Shown here piece by piece: positions 10,281-23,100 of a DNA stretch of 64,000 nt. How positions within the stretch are numbered: position 1 is the first letter of the stretch; every line of letters begins with the position of its first letter. The DNA lies in assembly GCF_029227915.1 (NCBI RefSeq), contig NC_079884.1, positions 30,072,001 to 30,136,000 of the forward strand, in the 5' to 3' direction. Source of the stretch: Hydractinia symbiolongicarpus. Taxonomy: Eukaryota > Cnidaria > Hydrozoa > Anthoathecata > Hydractiniidae. The notes under the pieces are model-generated. The model ran no database searches. It saw nothing but the letters and a program-made list of their open reading frames with translations, and had not been told where the DNA came from. Position numbers and translations under genes: made by a program.

Positions 10281-12310
10281 TCTGAAAACTACAAGTCTCA
10301 TGCGTTTTAGTGGTGAAAAAATAATTTAAAAAATCGTTCGGGAAATGAGTTTACACACTGGGTACTTTCTTTGTATACTTTTGACTATATGGGCTGAACC
10401 CGGGATTTACGGGAAATCGCGGGTTTTCGTTTGCCGGCGATTAAACCTCTTTCATTAAGCGTCTTATCAAAAATGAAAACATTTTTGAAAACTACAAGTC
10501 TCATGCGTTTTAGTGGTGAAAAGATAATTTAAAAAATCGGTTTGGAAATGAGTTTACTCACAGGGTACTTTCTTTGTATACATTCGACTATACAGGCCAA
10601 GCCCGGGATTTACGGGAATTCGCGGGTTTTCGTTTCCCGGCGATTAAACCACTTTCATTAAGCGTCTCATCAAAAATGAAAACAATTCTGAAAACTACAA
10701 GTCTCATGCGTTTTAGCGGTGAAAAAATAATTTAAAAAATCGTTCGGGAAATGAGTTTACACACTGGGTACTTTCTTTGTATACTTTTGACTATATGGGC
10801 TGAACCCGGGATTTACGGGAAATCGCAGGTTTTCGTTTGCCGGCGATTAAACTTCTTTTATTCAGCGTCTCATCAAAAATGAAAACATTTTTGAAAACTA
10901 CAAGTCTCATGCGTTTCAGTGGTGAAAAGATAATTTAAAAAATCGTTTTGGAAATGAGTTTACTAAAAGGGTACTTTCTTTGTATACGTTCGACTATACA
11001 GGCCAAGCCCAGGATGTACTGGAAATCGCGGGTTTTTGTTTGCCGGCGATTAAACCACATTCATTAAGCGTCTCATCAAAAATGAAAACATTTCTGAAAA
11101 CTACAAGTCTCATGCGTTTTAGTGGTGAAAAAATCATTTAAAAAATCGTTCGGGAAATGAGTTTACTCCCTGGGTACTTTCTTTGTATACTTTTGACTAT
11201 ACGGGGCGAGTCTGGGATTTACGGGAAGTCGCGGGTTTTCGTTTGAGGGCGCTTAAACTTCTTTCATTAAGCGTCTCATCAAAGATGAAAACATTTTTGA
11301 AAACTACAAGTCTCATGCGTTTTAGTGGTGAAAAAATAATTTAAAAAATCGTTCGGGAAATGAGTTTACACACTGGGTACTTTCTTTGTATACTTTTGAC
11401 TATATGGGCTGAACCCGGGATTTACGGGAAATCGCGGGTTTTCGTTTGCCAGCGATTAAACCTCTTTCATTAAGCGTCTTATCAAAAATGAAAACATTTT
11501 TGAAAACTACAAGTCTCATGCGTTTTAGTGGTGAAAAGATAATTTAAAAAATCGGTTTGGAAATGAGTTTACTCACAGGGTACTTTCTTTGTATACATTC
11601 GACTATACAGGCCAAGCCCGGGATTTACGGGAATTCGCGGGTTTTCGTTTCCCGGCGATTAAACCACTTTCATTAAGCGTCTCATCAAAAATGAAAACAA
11701 TTCTGAAAACTACAAGTCTCATGCGTTTTAGCGGTGAAAAAATAATTTAAAAAATCGTTCGGGAAATGAGTTTACACACTGGGTACTTTCTTTGTATACT
11801 TTTGACTATATGGGCTGAACCCGGGATTTACGGGAAATCGCAGGTTTTCGTTTGCCGGCGATTAAACTTCTTTTATTCAGCGTCTCATCAAAAATGAAAA
11901 CATTTTTGAAAACTACAAGTCTCATGCGTTTCAGTGGTGAAAAGATAATTTAAAAAATCGTTTTGGAAATGAGTTTACTTAAAGGGTACTTTCTTTGTAT
12001 ACGTTCGACTATACAGGCCAAGCCCAGGATGTACTGGAAATCGCGGGTTTTTGTTTGCCGGCGATTAAACCACATTCATTAAGCGTCTCATCAAAAATGA
12101 AAACATTTCTGAAAACTACAAGTCTCATGCGTTTTAGTGGTGAAAAAATCATTTAAAAAATCGTTCGGGAAATGAGTTTACTCCCTGGGTACTTTCTTTG
12201 TATACTTTTGACTATACGGGGCGAGTCTGGGATTTACGGGAAGTCGCGGGTTTTCGTTTGAGGGCGCTTAAACTTCTTTCATTAAGCGTCTCATCAAAGA
12301 TGAAAATATT
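10280..12310 (+). repeat. Two tandem copies of a 1,015-bp 5-mer
   Basis: Five consecutive monomers are repeated exactly 1,015 bp later. ATTCTG/TTTTAGCGG at about 10,685-10,720 recurs at about 11,700-11,735, the CACACTGGG units at about 10,354 and 10,760 recur at 11,368 and 11,774, and CATCAAAGATGAAAA ends both copies. Approximate copies are 10,280-11,294 and 11,295-12,310, identical apart from a few substitutions. Confidence 0.88.
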
Positions 12311-13954
12311 TTTGAAAACTACAAGTCTCATGCGTTTTAGGGGTGAAAAAATAATTTAAAAAATCGTTCGAGAAATGAGTTTACTCCCTGGGTACTTTTT
12401 TTGTATACTTTTGACTATACGGGCCAAGCCCGGGATTTACGGGAAATCGCGGGTTTTCGTTTGCCAGCGATAAAACTTCTTTTATTCAGCGTCCCATCAA
12501 AAATGAAAACATTTTTGAAAACTACAAGTCTCATGCGTTTTAGTGGTGAAAAAATAATTTAAAAAATCGTTCGAGAAATGAGTTTACTCCCTGGGTACTT
12601 TTTTTGTATACTTTTGACTATACGGGCCAAGCCCGGGATTTACGGGAAATCGCGGGTTTTCGTTTGCCGGCGATTAAACCTCTTTCATTAAGCGTCTCAT
12701 CAAAAATGAAAACATTTTTGAAAACTACAAGTCTCATGCGTTTTAGGGGTGAAAAAATAATTTAAAAAATCGTTCGAGAAATGAGTTTACTCCCTGGGTA
12801 CTTTTTTTGTATACTTTTGACTATACGGGCCAAGCCCGGGATTTACGGGAAGTCGCGGGTTTTCGTTTGCCGGCGATTAAACCTCTTTCATTAAGCGTCT
12901 CATCAAAAATGAAAACATTTTTGAAAACTACAAGTCTCATGCGTTTTAGTGGTGAAAAGATAATTGAAAAAATCGGTTTGGAAATGAGTTTACTCACAGG
13001 GTACTTTCTTTGTATACTTTTGACTATATGGGCTGAATCCGGGATTTACAGGAAATCGCAGGTTTTCGTTTGCCGGCGATTTTAATATCTTTTATTCAGC
13101 GTCTCATCAAAAATGAAAACATTTTTGAAAACTACAAGTCTCATGCGTTTTAGTGGTGAAAAGATAATTTAAAAAATCGTTTTGGAAATGAGTTTACTTA
13201 AAGGGTACTTTCTTTGTATACGTTCGACTATACAGGCCAAGCCCGGGATGTACGGGAAATCGCGGGTTCGTTTGCCGGCGATTAAACCACTTTCATTAAG
13301 CGTCTCATCAAAAATGAAAACATTTCTAAAAACTACAAGTCTCATGCGTTTTAGTGGTAAAAAAATAATTTAAAAAATCGTTCGGGAAATGAGTTTACTT
13401 AAAGGGTACTTTCTTTGTATACGTTCGACTATACAGGCCAAGCCCAGGATGTACGGGAAATCGCGGGTTTTCGTTTGCCGGCGATTAAACCACATTCATT
13501 AAGCGTCTCATCAAAAATGAAAACATTTCTGAAAACTACAAGTCTCATGCGTTTTAGTGGTGAAAAAATAATTTAAAAAATCGTTCGGGAAATGAGTTTA
13601 CTCCCTGGGTACTTTTTTTGTATACTTTTGACTATACGGGCCAAGCCCGGGATTTACGGGAAATCGCGGGTTTTCGTTTGCCAGCGATAAAACTTCTTTT
13701 ATTCAGCGTCCCATCAAAAATGAAAACATTTTTGAAAACTACAAGTCTCATGCGTTTTAGTGGTGAAAAAATAATTTAAAAAATCGTTCGAGAAATGAGT
13801 TTACTCCCTGGGTACTTTTTTTGTATACTTTTGACTATACGGGCCAAGCCCGGGATTTACGGGAAATCGCGGATTTTCGTTTGCCGGCGATTAAACCTCT
13901 TTCATTAAGCGTCTCATCAAAAATGAAAACATTTTCGAAAACTACAAGTCTCAT
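12311..13954 (+). repeat. Satellite block 3: ordinary monomers
   Basis: About eight units of the same families as the neighbouring blocks: TTTTAGGGGTG, CGTTCGAGAAATGAG, TTAAAGGGTAC. A variant with GGCGATTTTAATATC appears at about 13,076. A three-base deletion (GGGTTCG for GGGTTTTCG with a further substitution) lies near 13,265. Nothing other than satellite is visible. Confidence 0.85.
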
Positions 13955-15185
13955 GCGTTTTAGGGGTGAAAAAATAATTTAAAAAATCGTTCGAGAAATG
14001 AGTTTACTCCCTGGGTACTTTTTTTGTATACATTTGACTATACGGGCCAAGCCCGGGATTTACGGGAAGTCGCGGGTTTTCGTTTGCCGGCGATTAAACC
14101 TCTTTCATTAAGCGTCTCATCAAAAATAAAAACATTTTTGAAAACTACAAGTCTCATGCGTTTTAGTGGTGAAAAGATAATTTAAAAAATCGGTTTGGAA
14201 ATGAGTTTACTCACAGGGTATTTTCTTTGTATACTTTTGACTATATGGGCTGAATCCGGGATTTACAGAAAATCGCAGGTTTTCGTTTGCCGGCGATTTT
14301 AATATCTTTTATTCAGCGTCTCATCAAAAATGAAAACATTTTTGAAAACTACAAGTCTCATGCGTTTTAGTGGTGAAAAGATAATTTAAAAAATCGTTTT
14401 GAAAATGAGTTTACTTAAAGGGTACTTTCTTTGTATACGTTCGACTATACAGGCCAAGCCCAGGATGTACGGGAAATCGCGGGTTTTCGTTTGCCGGCGA
14501 TTAAACCACATTCATTAAGCGTCTCATCAAAAATGAAAACATTTCTGAAAACTACAAGTCTCATGCGTTTTAGGGGTGAAAAAATAATTTAAAAAATCGT
14601 TCGAGAAATGAGTTTACTCCCTGGGTACTTTTTTTGTATACTTTTGACTATACGGGCCAAGCCCGGGATTTACGGGAAGTCGCGGGTTTTCGTTTGCCGG
14701 CGATTAAACCTCTTTCATTAAGCGTCTCATCAAAAATGAAAACATTTTTGAAAACTACAAGTCTCATGCGTTTTAGTGGTGAAAAGATAATTTAAAAAAT
14801 CGGTTTGGAAATGAGTTTACTCACAGGGTATTTTCTTTGTATACTTTTGACTATATGGGCTGAATCCGGGATTTACAGAAAATCGCAGGTTTTCGTTTGC
14901 CGGCGATTTTAATATCTTTTATTCAGCGTCTCATCAAAAATGAAAACATTTTTGAAAACTACAAGTCTCATGCGTTTTAGTGGTGAAAAGATAATTTAAA
15001 AAATCGTTTTGAAAATGAGTTTACTTAAAGGGTACTTTCTTTGTATACGTTCGACTATACAGGCCAAGCCCAGGATGTACGGGAAATCGCGGGTTTTTGT
15101 TTGCCGGCGATTAAACCACATTCATTAAGCGTCTCATCAAAAATGAAAACATTTCTGAAAACTACAAGTCTCATGCGTTTTAGTG
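13955..15185 (+). repeat. Trimer (about 609 bp) duplicated in tandem
   Basis: Three monomers repeat with an offset of about 609-610 bp. Shared markers are the GGTATTTTC unit near 14,217 and 14,827, TTACAGAAAATCGCAGG, GGCGATTTTAATATC, and CGTTTTGAAAATGAG near 14,395 and 15,004. The copies part at the right end, where TTTTAGGGGTG is replaced by TTTTAGTGGTG near 15,180. Confidence 0.85.
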
Positions 15186-17200
15186 GTGAAAAAATAATTT
15201 AAAAAATCGTTCGGGAAATGAGTTTACTCCCTGGGTACTTTCTTTGTATACTTTTGACTATACGGGCCGAGTCCGGGATTTACGGGAAGTCGCGGATTTT
15301 CGTTTGAGGGCGCTTAAACTTTTTTCATTAAGCGTCTCATCAAAGATGAAAACATTTTTGAAAACTACAAGTCTCATGCGTTTTAGGGGTGAAAAAATAA
15401 TTTAAAAAATCGTTCGAGAAATGAGTTTACTCCCTGGGTACTTTTTTTGTATACTTTTGACTATACGGGCCAAGCCCGGGATTTACGGGAAATCGCGCGT
15501 TTTCGTTTGCCAGCGATAAAACTTCTTTCATTAAGCGTCTCATCAAAAATGAAAACCTTTCTGAAAACTACAAGTCTCATGCGTTTTAGTGGTGAAAAAA
15601 TAATTTAAAAAATCGTTCGGGAAATGAGTTTACTCCCTGGGTACTTTCTTTGTATACTTTTGACTATACGGGCCGAGTCCGGGATTTACGGGAAGTCGCG
15701 GGTTTTCGTTTGAGGGCGCTTAAACTTCTTTTATTCAGCGTCTCATCAAAAATGAAAACATTTTTAAAAACTACAAGTCTCATAGGCTTTAGTGGTGAAA
15801 TAATAATTTAAAAAATCGTTCGGGAAATGAGTTTACACCCTCGGTACTTTCTTTGTGTACTTTTGACTATACGGGCAGAGCCCGGGATTTACGGGAAATC
15901 GCGGGTTTTCGTTTGCCAGCGATTAAACCACTTTCATTAAGCGTCTCATCAAAAATGAAGAGATTTCTGAAAACTACAAGTCTCATGCGTTTTAGTGGTG
16001 AAAAAATAATTTAAAAAATCATTCGGGAAATGAGTTTACACCCTGGGTACTTTCTTTGTATACTTTTGACTAAACGGGCTGAGCCCGGGATTTACAGGAA
16101 ATCGCAGGTTTTCGTTTGCCGGCGATTAAACTTCTTTTATTCAGCGTCTCATAAAAAATGAAAACATTTTTGAGAACTACAAGTCTCATGCGTTGTAGTG
16201 GTGAAAAAATTATTTAAAAGATCGTTCGGAAAATGAGTTTATCCCTGGGTACTTTCTTTGTATACTTTTGACTATACGGGCTGAGTCCGGGGTTTACGGG
16301 AAATGGCGGGTTTTCGTTTGCCGGCGATTAAACCACTTTCATTAAGCGTCTCATAAAAAATGAAAACATTTTTGAGAACTACAAGTCTCATGCGTTGTAG
16401 TGGTGAAAAAATTATTTAAAAAATCATTCGGGAAATGAGTTTATCCCTGGGTACTTTCTTTGTATACTTTTGACTATACGGGCTGAGTCCGGGGTTTACG
16501 GGAAATGGCGGGTTTTCGTTTGCCGGCGATTAAACCACTTTCATTAAGCGTCTCATAAAAAATGAAAACATTTTTGAGAACTACAAGTCTCATGCGTTTT
16601 AGTGGTGAAAAAATAATTTAAAAAATCATTCGGGAAATGAGTTTACACCCTGGGTACTTTCTTTGTATACTTTTGACTATACGGGCCAAGCCCGGGATTT
16701 ACGGGAAATCGCGGGTTTTCGTTTGCCAGCGATAAAACTTCTTTCATTAAGCGTCTCATCAAAAATGAAAACCTTTCTGAAAACTACAAGTCTCATGCGT
16801 TTTAGTGGTGAAAAAATAATTTAAAAAATCGTTCGGGAAATGAGTTTACTCCCTGGGTACTTTCTTTGTATACTTTTGACTATACGGGCCAAGTCCGGGA
16901 TTTACGGGAAGTCGCGGGTTTTCGTTTGAGGGCGCTTAAACTTCTTTTATTCAGCGTCTCATCAAAAATGAAAACATTTTTAAAAACTACAAGTCTCATA
17001 GGCTTTAGTGGTGAAATAATAATTTAAAAAATCGTTCGGGAAATGAGTTTACACCCTGGGTACTTTCTTTGTGTACTTTTGACTATACGGGCAGAGCCCG
17101 GGATTTACGGGAAATCGCGGGTTTTCGTTTGCCAGCGATTAAACCACTTTCATTAAGCGTCTCATCAAAAATGAAGAGATTTCTGAAAACTACAAGTCTC
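15186..17200 (+). repeat. Satellite block 4: 6-mer duplication and GCGTTGTAG monomers
   Basis: The segment beginning near 15,551 (GAAAACCTTTCTG) is repeated near 16,767, an offset of 1,216 bp (six units less two bases). Between them, near 16,140-16,560, two consecutive monomers carry TTTTTGAGAACTAC, GCGTTGTAGTGG, AAAATTATTT and GAGTTTATCCC; the last is a one-base deletion giving 202-bp units. The GAAGAGATTTCTG variant first appears at about 15,958. Confidence 0.85.
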
Positions 17201-18170
17201 ATGCGTTTTAGTGGCGGGAACATAATTTAAAAAATCGTTCCGGAAATGAGTTTACTCCCTGGGTACTTTCTTTGTATACTTTTGACTATACGGGCCAAGC
17301 CCGGGATTTACGGGAAATCGCGGGTTTTCGTTTGCCGGCGTTTAAATCACATTCATTAAGCGTCTCATCAAAAATGAAAACATTTCTGAAAACTACAAGT
17401 CTCATACGTTTTAATGGTGAAAAAATAATTTTAAAAATCGTTCGGGAAATGAGTTTACTTCCTGGGTACTTTCTTTGTATACTTTTGACTATACGGGCCG
17501 AGTCCGGGATTTACGGGAAATCGCGGGTTTTCGTTTGCCGGCGATTAAACCTCTTTCATTAAGCATCACATCAAAAATGAAAACATTTCTGAAAACTACA
17601 AGTCTCATGCGTTTTAGTGGTGAAAAAATAATTTAAAAAATCATTCGGGAAATGAGTTTACACCCTGGGTACTTTCTTTGTATACTTTTGACTATACGGG
17701 CTGAGCCCGGGATTTACAGGAAATCGCAGGTTTTCGTTTGCCGGCGATTAAACTTCTTTTATTCAGCGTCTCATAAAAAATGAAAACATTTTTGAGAACT
17801 ACAAGTCTCATGCGTTGTAGTGGTGAAAAAATTATTTAAAAGATCGTTCGGAAAATGAGTTTATCCCTGGGTACTTTCTTTGTATACTTTTGACTATACG
17901 GGCCGAGTCCGGGGTTTACGGGAAATGGCGAGTTTTCCTTTGCCGGCGATTAAACCACTTTCATTAAGCGTCTCATAAAAAATGAAAACATTTTTGACAA
18001 CTACAAGTCTCATGCGTTGTAGTGGTGAAAAAATTATTTAAAAGATCGTTCGGAAAATGAGTTTATCCCTGGGTACTTTCTTTGTATACTTTTGACTATA
18101 CGGGCCGAGTCCGGGGTTTACGGGAAATGGCGGGTTTTCGTTTGCCGGCGATTAAACCACTTTCATTAAG
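17201..18170 (+). repeat. Satellite block 5: first copy of the ATACG subfamily
   Basis: The monomer near 17,340-17,440 is the first in the window to carry the linked set GGCGTTTAAA, CATTCATTAAG, CATACGTTTTAATGG and ATTTTAAAAATCG. It stands alone here among older forms; further GCGTTGTAG 202-bp units follow near 17,770-18,100. The single A-to-T change that turns TTTAAAAAATCG into TTTTAAAAATCG removes a stop codon in one frame and so lengthens the spurious open frame. Confidence 0.85.
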
Positions 18171-19390
18171 CGTCTCATCAAAAATAAAAACATTTCTGAA
18201 AACTACAAGTCTCATGCGTTTTAGTGGTGAAAAAATAATTTAAAAAATCGTTCGGGAAATGAGTTTACTCCCTGGGTGCTTTCTTTGTATACTTTTGACT
18301 ATACGGGCTGAGCCCGGGATTTACGGGAAATGGCGGGTTTTCGTTTGCCGGCGATTAAACTTCTTTTATTCAGCGTCCCATCAAAAGTGAAAACATTTTT
18401 GAAAACTACAAGTCGCATGCGTTTTAGTGGTGAAAAGATAATTTAAAAAATCGTTTTGGAAATGAGTTTACTCACAGGGTACTTTCTTTGTATACATTCG
18501 ACTATACAGGCCAAGCCCGGGATGTACGGGAAATCGCGGGTTTTCGTTTGCCGGCGATTAAACCACTTTCATTAAGCGTCTCATCAAAAATGAAAACATT
18601 TCTGAAAACTACAAATCTCATGCGTTTTAGTGGTGAAAAAATAATTTAAAAAATCGTTCGGGAAATGAGTTTACTCCCTTGGTACTTTCTTTGTATACTT
18701 TTGACTATACGGCCCGAGTCCGGGATTTACGGGAAGTCGCGGGTTTTCGTTTGAGGGCGATTAAACCACTTTCATTAAGCGTCTCATCAAAAATAAAAAC
18801 ATTTCTGAAAACTACAAGTCTCATGCGTTTTAGTGGTGAAAAAATAATTTAAAAAATCGTTCGGGAAATGAGTTTACTCCCTGGGTGCTTTCTTTGTATA
18901 CTTTTGACTATACGGGCTGAGCCCGGGATTTACGGGAAATGGCGGGTTTTCGTTTGCCGGCGATTAAACTTCTATTATTCAGCGTCTCATCAAAAGTGAA
19001 AACATTTTTGAAAACTACAAGTCGCATGCGTTTTAGTGGTGAAAAGATAATTTAAAAAATCGTTTTGGAAATGAGTTTACTCACAGGGTACTTTCTTTGT
19101 ATAAATTCGACTATACAGGCCAAGCCCGGGATGTACGGGAAATCGCGGATTTTTGTTTGCCGGCGATTAAACCACTTTCATTAAGCGTCTCATCAAAAAT
19201 GAAAACATTTCTGAAAACTACAAGTCTCATGCGTTTTAGTGGTGAAAATATAATATAAAAAATCGTTCGGGAAATGAGTTTACTCCCTGGGTACTTTCTT
19301 TGTATACTTTTGACTATACGGGCCGAGTCCGGGATTTACGGGAAGTCGCGGGTTTTCGTTTGAGGGCGCTTAAACTTCTTTTATTCAGCG
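18171..19390 (+). repeat. Trimer (609 bp) duplicated in tandem
   Basis: CATCAAAAATAAAAAC at 18,176 recurs at 18,785, and the rare GTCGCATGCG unit at about 18,412 recurs at about 19,021, both 609 bp apart. The copies run about 18,171-18,780 and 18,781-19,390 with scattered differences such as TATAAATTCG near 19,102. Confidence 0.88.
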
Positions 19391-20135
19391 TCTCATCAAA
19401 AATGAAAACATTTTTAAAAACTACAAGTCTCATGGGCTTTAGTGGTGAAATAATAATTTAAAAAATCGTTCGGGAAATGAGTTTACACCCTGGGTACTTT
19501 CTTTGTATACTTTTGACTATACGGGCTGAGCCCGGGATTTACGGGAAATCGCGGGTTTTTTTTGCCGGCGAATAAACCGCTTTCATTAAGCGTCTCATCA
19601 AAAATGAAGAGATTTCTGAAAACTACAAGTCTCATGCGTTTTAGTGGTGAAAAAATAATTTAAAAAATCGTTCGGGAAATCAGTTTACTCCCTGGGTACT
19701 TTCTTTGTATACTTTTGACTATACGGGCCGAGTCCGGGATTTACGGGAAGTCGCGGGTTTTCGTTTGAGGGCGCTTAAACTTCTTTTATTCAGCGTCTCA
19801 TCAAAAATGAAAACATTTTTAAAAACTACAAGTCTCATGGGCTTAAGTGGTGAAATAATAATTTGAAAAATCGTTCGGGAAATGAGTTTACTCCCTGGGT
19901 ACTTTCTTTGTATACTTTTGACTATACGGGCCGAGTCCGGGATTTACGGAAAATCAAGGGTTTTCGTTTGCCAGCGATTAAACCTCTTTCATTAAGGGTC
20001 TCATTAAAAATGAAAACATTTTTGAAAACTACAAGTCTCATTCGTTCTAGTGGTGCAGAAATAATTTGAAAAATCGTTCGGGAAATGAGTTTACTCCCTG
20101 GGTACTTTCTTTGTATACTTTTGACTATACGGGCC
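19391..20135 (+). repeat. Satellite block 6: monomers before the 8.7-kb duplication
   Basis: About four ordinary units, including CATGGGCTTTAGTGG/CATGGGCTTAAGTGG types and two consecutive units with ATAATTTGAAAAATCG, a base change that removes the usual TAA in one frame. It borders the left end of the large duplication at 20,136. Confidence 0.85.
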
Positions 20136-23100
20136 AAGCCCGGGATTTACGGGAAATCCCGGGTTTTCGTTTGCCGGCAATTAAACCACTTTCATTAAGC
20201 GTCTCATCAAAAATGAAAACATTTCTAAAAACTACAAGTCTCATGCGTTTTAGTGGTGAAAAAATAATTTAAAAAATCGTTCGGGAATTGAGTTTACACC
20301 CTGGGTACTTTCTTTGTATACTTTTGACTATACGGGCTGAGCCCGGGATTTACGGGAAATCGCGGGTTTTCGTTTGCCGGCGATTAAACCACTTTCATTA
20401 AGCGTCTCATCAAAAATGAAAAGATTTCTGAAAACTACAAGCCTCATGCGTTTTAGTGGTGAAAATATATTATAAAAAATCGTTCGGGAAATAAGTTTAC
20501 TCCCTGGGTACTTTCTTTGTATACTTTTGACTATACGGGCTGAGCCCGGGATTTACGGGAAATCGCGGGTTTTCGTTTGCCGGCGTTTAAACCACATTCA
20601 TTAAGCGTCTCATCAAAAATGAAAACATTTCTGAAAACTACAAGTCTCATACGTTTTAATGGTGAAAAAATAATTTTAAAAATCGTTCGGAAAATGAGTT
20701 TACTCCCTGGGTACTTTCTTTGTATACTTTTGACTATACGGGCTGAGCCCGTAATTTACGGGAAATCGCGGGTTTTCGTTTGCCGGCGATTAAACCACTT
20801 TCATTAAGCGTCTCATCAAAAATGAAGAGATTTCTGAAAACTACAAGTCTCATGCGTTTTAGTGGTGAAAAAATAATTTAAAAAATCGTTCGGGAAATGA
20901 GTTTACTCCCTGGGTACTTTCTTTGTATACTTTTGACTATACGGGCCAAGCCCGGGATTTACGGGAAATCGCGGGTTTTTGTTTGCCGGCGTTTAAACCA
21001 CATTCATTAAGCGTCTCATCAAAAATGAAAACATTTCTGAAAACTACAAGTCTCATACGTTTTAATGGTGAAAAAATAATTTTAAAAATCGTTCGGCAAA
21101 TGAGTTTACACCCTGGGTACTTCCTTTGTATACTTTTGACTATACGGGCTGGGCCCGGGATTTACGGGAAATCGCGGCTTTTCGTTTGCCGGCGATTAAA
21201 CCACCTTCATTAAGCGTCTCATCAAAAATGAAAAGATTTCTGAAAACTACAAGCCTCATGCGTTTTAGTGGTGAAAATATATTATAAAAAATCGTTCGGG
21301 AAATGAGTTTACTCCCTGGGTACTTTCTTTGTATACTTTCGACTATACGGGCTGAGCCCGGGATTTACGGAAAATCGCGGGTTTTCGTTTGCCGGCGTTT
21401 AAACCACATTCATTAAGCGTCTCATCAAAAATGAAAACATTTCTGAAAACTACAAGTCTCATACGTTTTAATGGTGAAAAAATAATTTTAAAAATCGTTC
21501 GGGAAATGAGTTTACTCCCTGGGTACTTTCTTTGTATACTTTTGACTATGCGGGCTGAGCCCGTGATTTACGGGAAATCGCGGGTTTTCTTTTGCCGGCG
21601 ATTAAACCACTTTCATTAGGCGTCTCATCAAAAATGAAAAGATTTCTGAAAACTACAAGCCTCATGCGTTTTAGTGGTGAAAATATATTATAAAAAATCG
21701 TTCGGGAAATGAGTTTACTCCCTGGGTACTTTTTTTGTATACTTTTGACTATACGGGCTGAGCCCGGGATTTGCGGTAAATCGCGGGTTTTCGTTTGCCG
21801 GCGTTTAAACCACATTCATTAAGCGTCTCATCAAAAATGAAAACATTTCTGAAAACTACAAGTCTCATACGTTTTAATGGTGAAAAAATAATTTTAAAAA
21901 TCGTTCGGGAAATGAGTTTACTCCCTGGGTACTTTCTTTGTTTACTTTTGACTATACGGGCTGAGCCCGTGATTTACGGGAAATCGCGGGTTTTCGTTTG
22001 CCGGCGATTAAACCACTTTCATTAAGCGTCTCATCAAAAATAAAGAGATTTCTGAAAACTACAAGTCTCATGCGTTTTAGTGGTGAAAAAATAATTTAAA
22101 AAATCGTTCGGGAAATGAGTTTACTCCCTGGGTACTTTCTTTGTATACTTTTGACTATACGGGCCAAGCCCGGGATTTACGGGAAATCGCGGGTTTTTGT
22201 TTGCCGGCGTTTAAACCACATTCATTAAGCGTCTCATCAAAAATGAAAACATTTCTGAAAACTACAAGTCTCATACGTTTTAATGGTGAAAAAATAATTT
22301 CAAAAATCCTTCGGGAAATGAGTTTACTCCCTGGGTACTTTCTTTGTATACTTTTGCCTATACGGGCTGAGCCCTGGATTTACGGGAAATCGCAGGTTTT
22401 CGTTTGCCGGTGATTAAACTTCTTTTATTGAGCGTCTCATCAAAAATGAAAACATTTTTGAGAACTACAAGTCTCATGCGTTGGAGTGGTGAAGAAAATA
22501 TTTAAAAAATCGTTCGGGAAATGAGTTTACTCCCTGGGTGCTTTCTTTGTATACTTTTGACTATACGGGCTGAGCCCGGGATTTACGGGAAATGGCGGGT
22601 TTTCGTTTGCCGGCGATTAAACTTCTTTTATTCAGCGTCTCATCAAAAATGAAAACATTTTTGAAACCTACAAGTCTCATGCGTTTTAGTGGTGAAAAGA
22701 TAATTTAAAAAATCGTTTTGGAAATGAGTTTACTCACAGGGTACTTTCTTTGTATACATTCGACTATACAGGCCAAGCCGGGATGTACGGGAAATCGCGG
22801 GTTTTCGTTTGCCGGCGATTAAACCACATTCATTAGCCGTCTCATCAAAAATGAAGAGATTTCTGAAAACTACAAGTCTCATGCGTTTTAGTGCTGAAAA
22901 AATAATTTAAAAAATCGTTCGGGAAATGAGTTTACTCCCTGGGTACTTTCTTTGTATACTTTTGACTATACGGGCCAAGCCCGGGATTTGCGGGAAATCG
23001 CAGGTTTTTGTTTGCCGGCGTTTAAACCACATTCATTAAGCGTCTCATCAAAAATGAAAACATTTCTGAAAACTACAAGTCTCATACGTTTTAATGGTGA

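Noticed and set aside
20923-21213. Open frames of 60-102 codons on the plus strand beginning MYTFDYTGQARD or MGNEFTPW, repeated dozens of times
   Set aside because: They are the repeat read in one frame, spanning about one and a half monomers. The 203-bp unit rotates the frame, the peptides recur once per variant unit, single satellite substitutions decide their length, and no protein family is recognisable.
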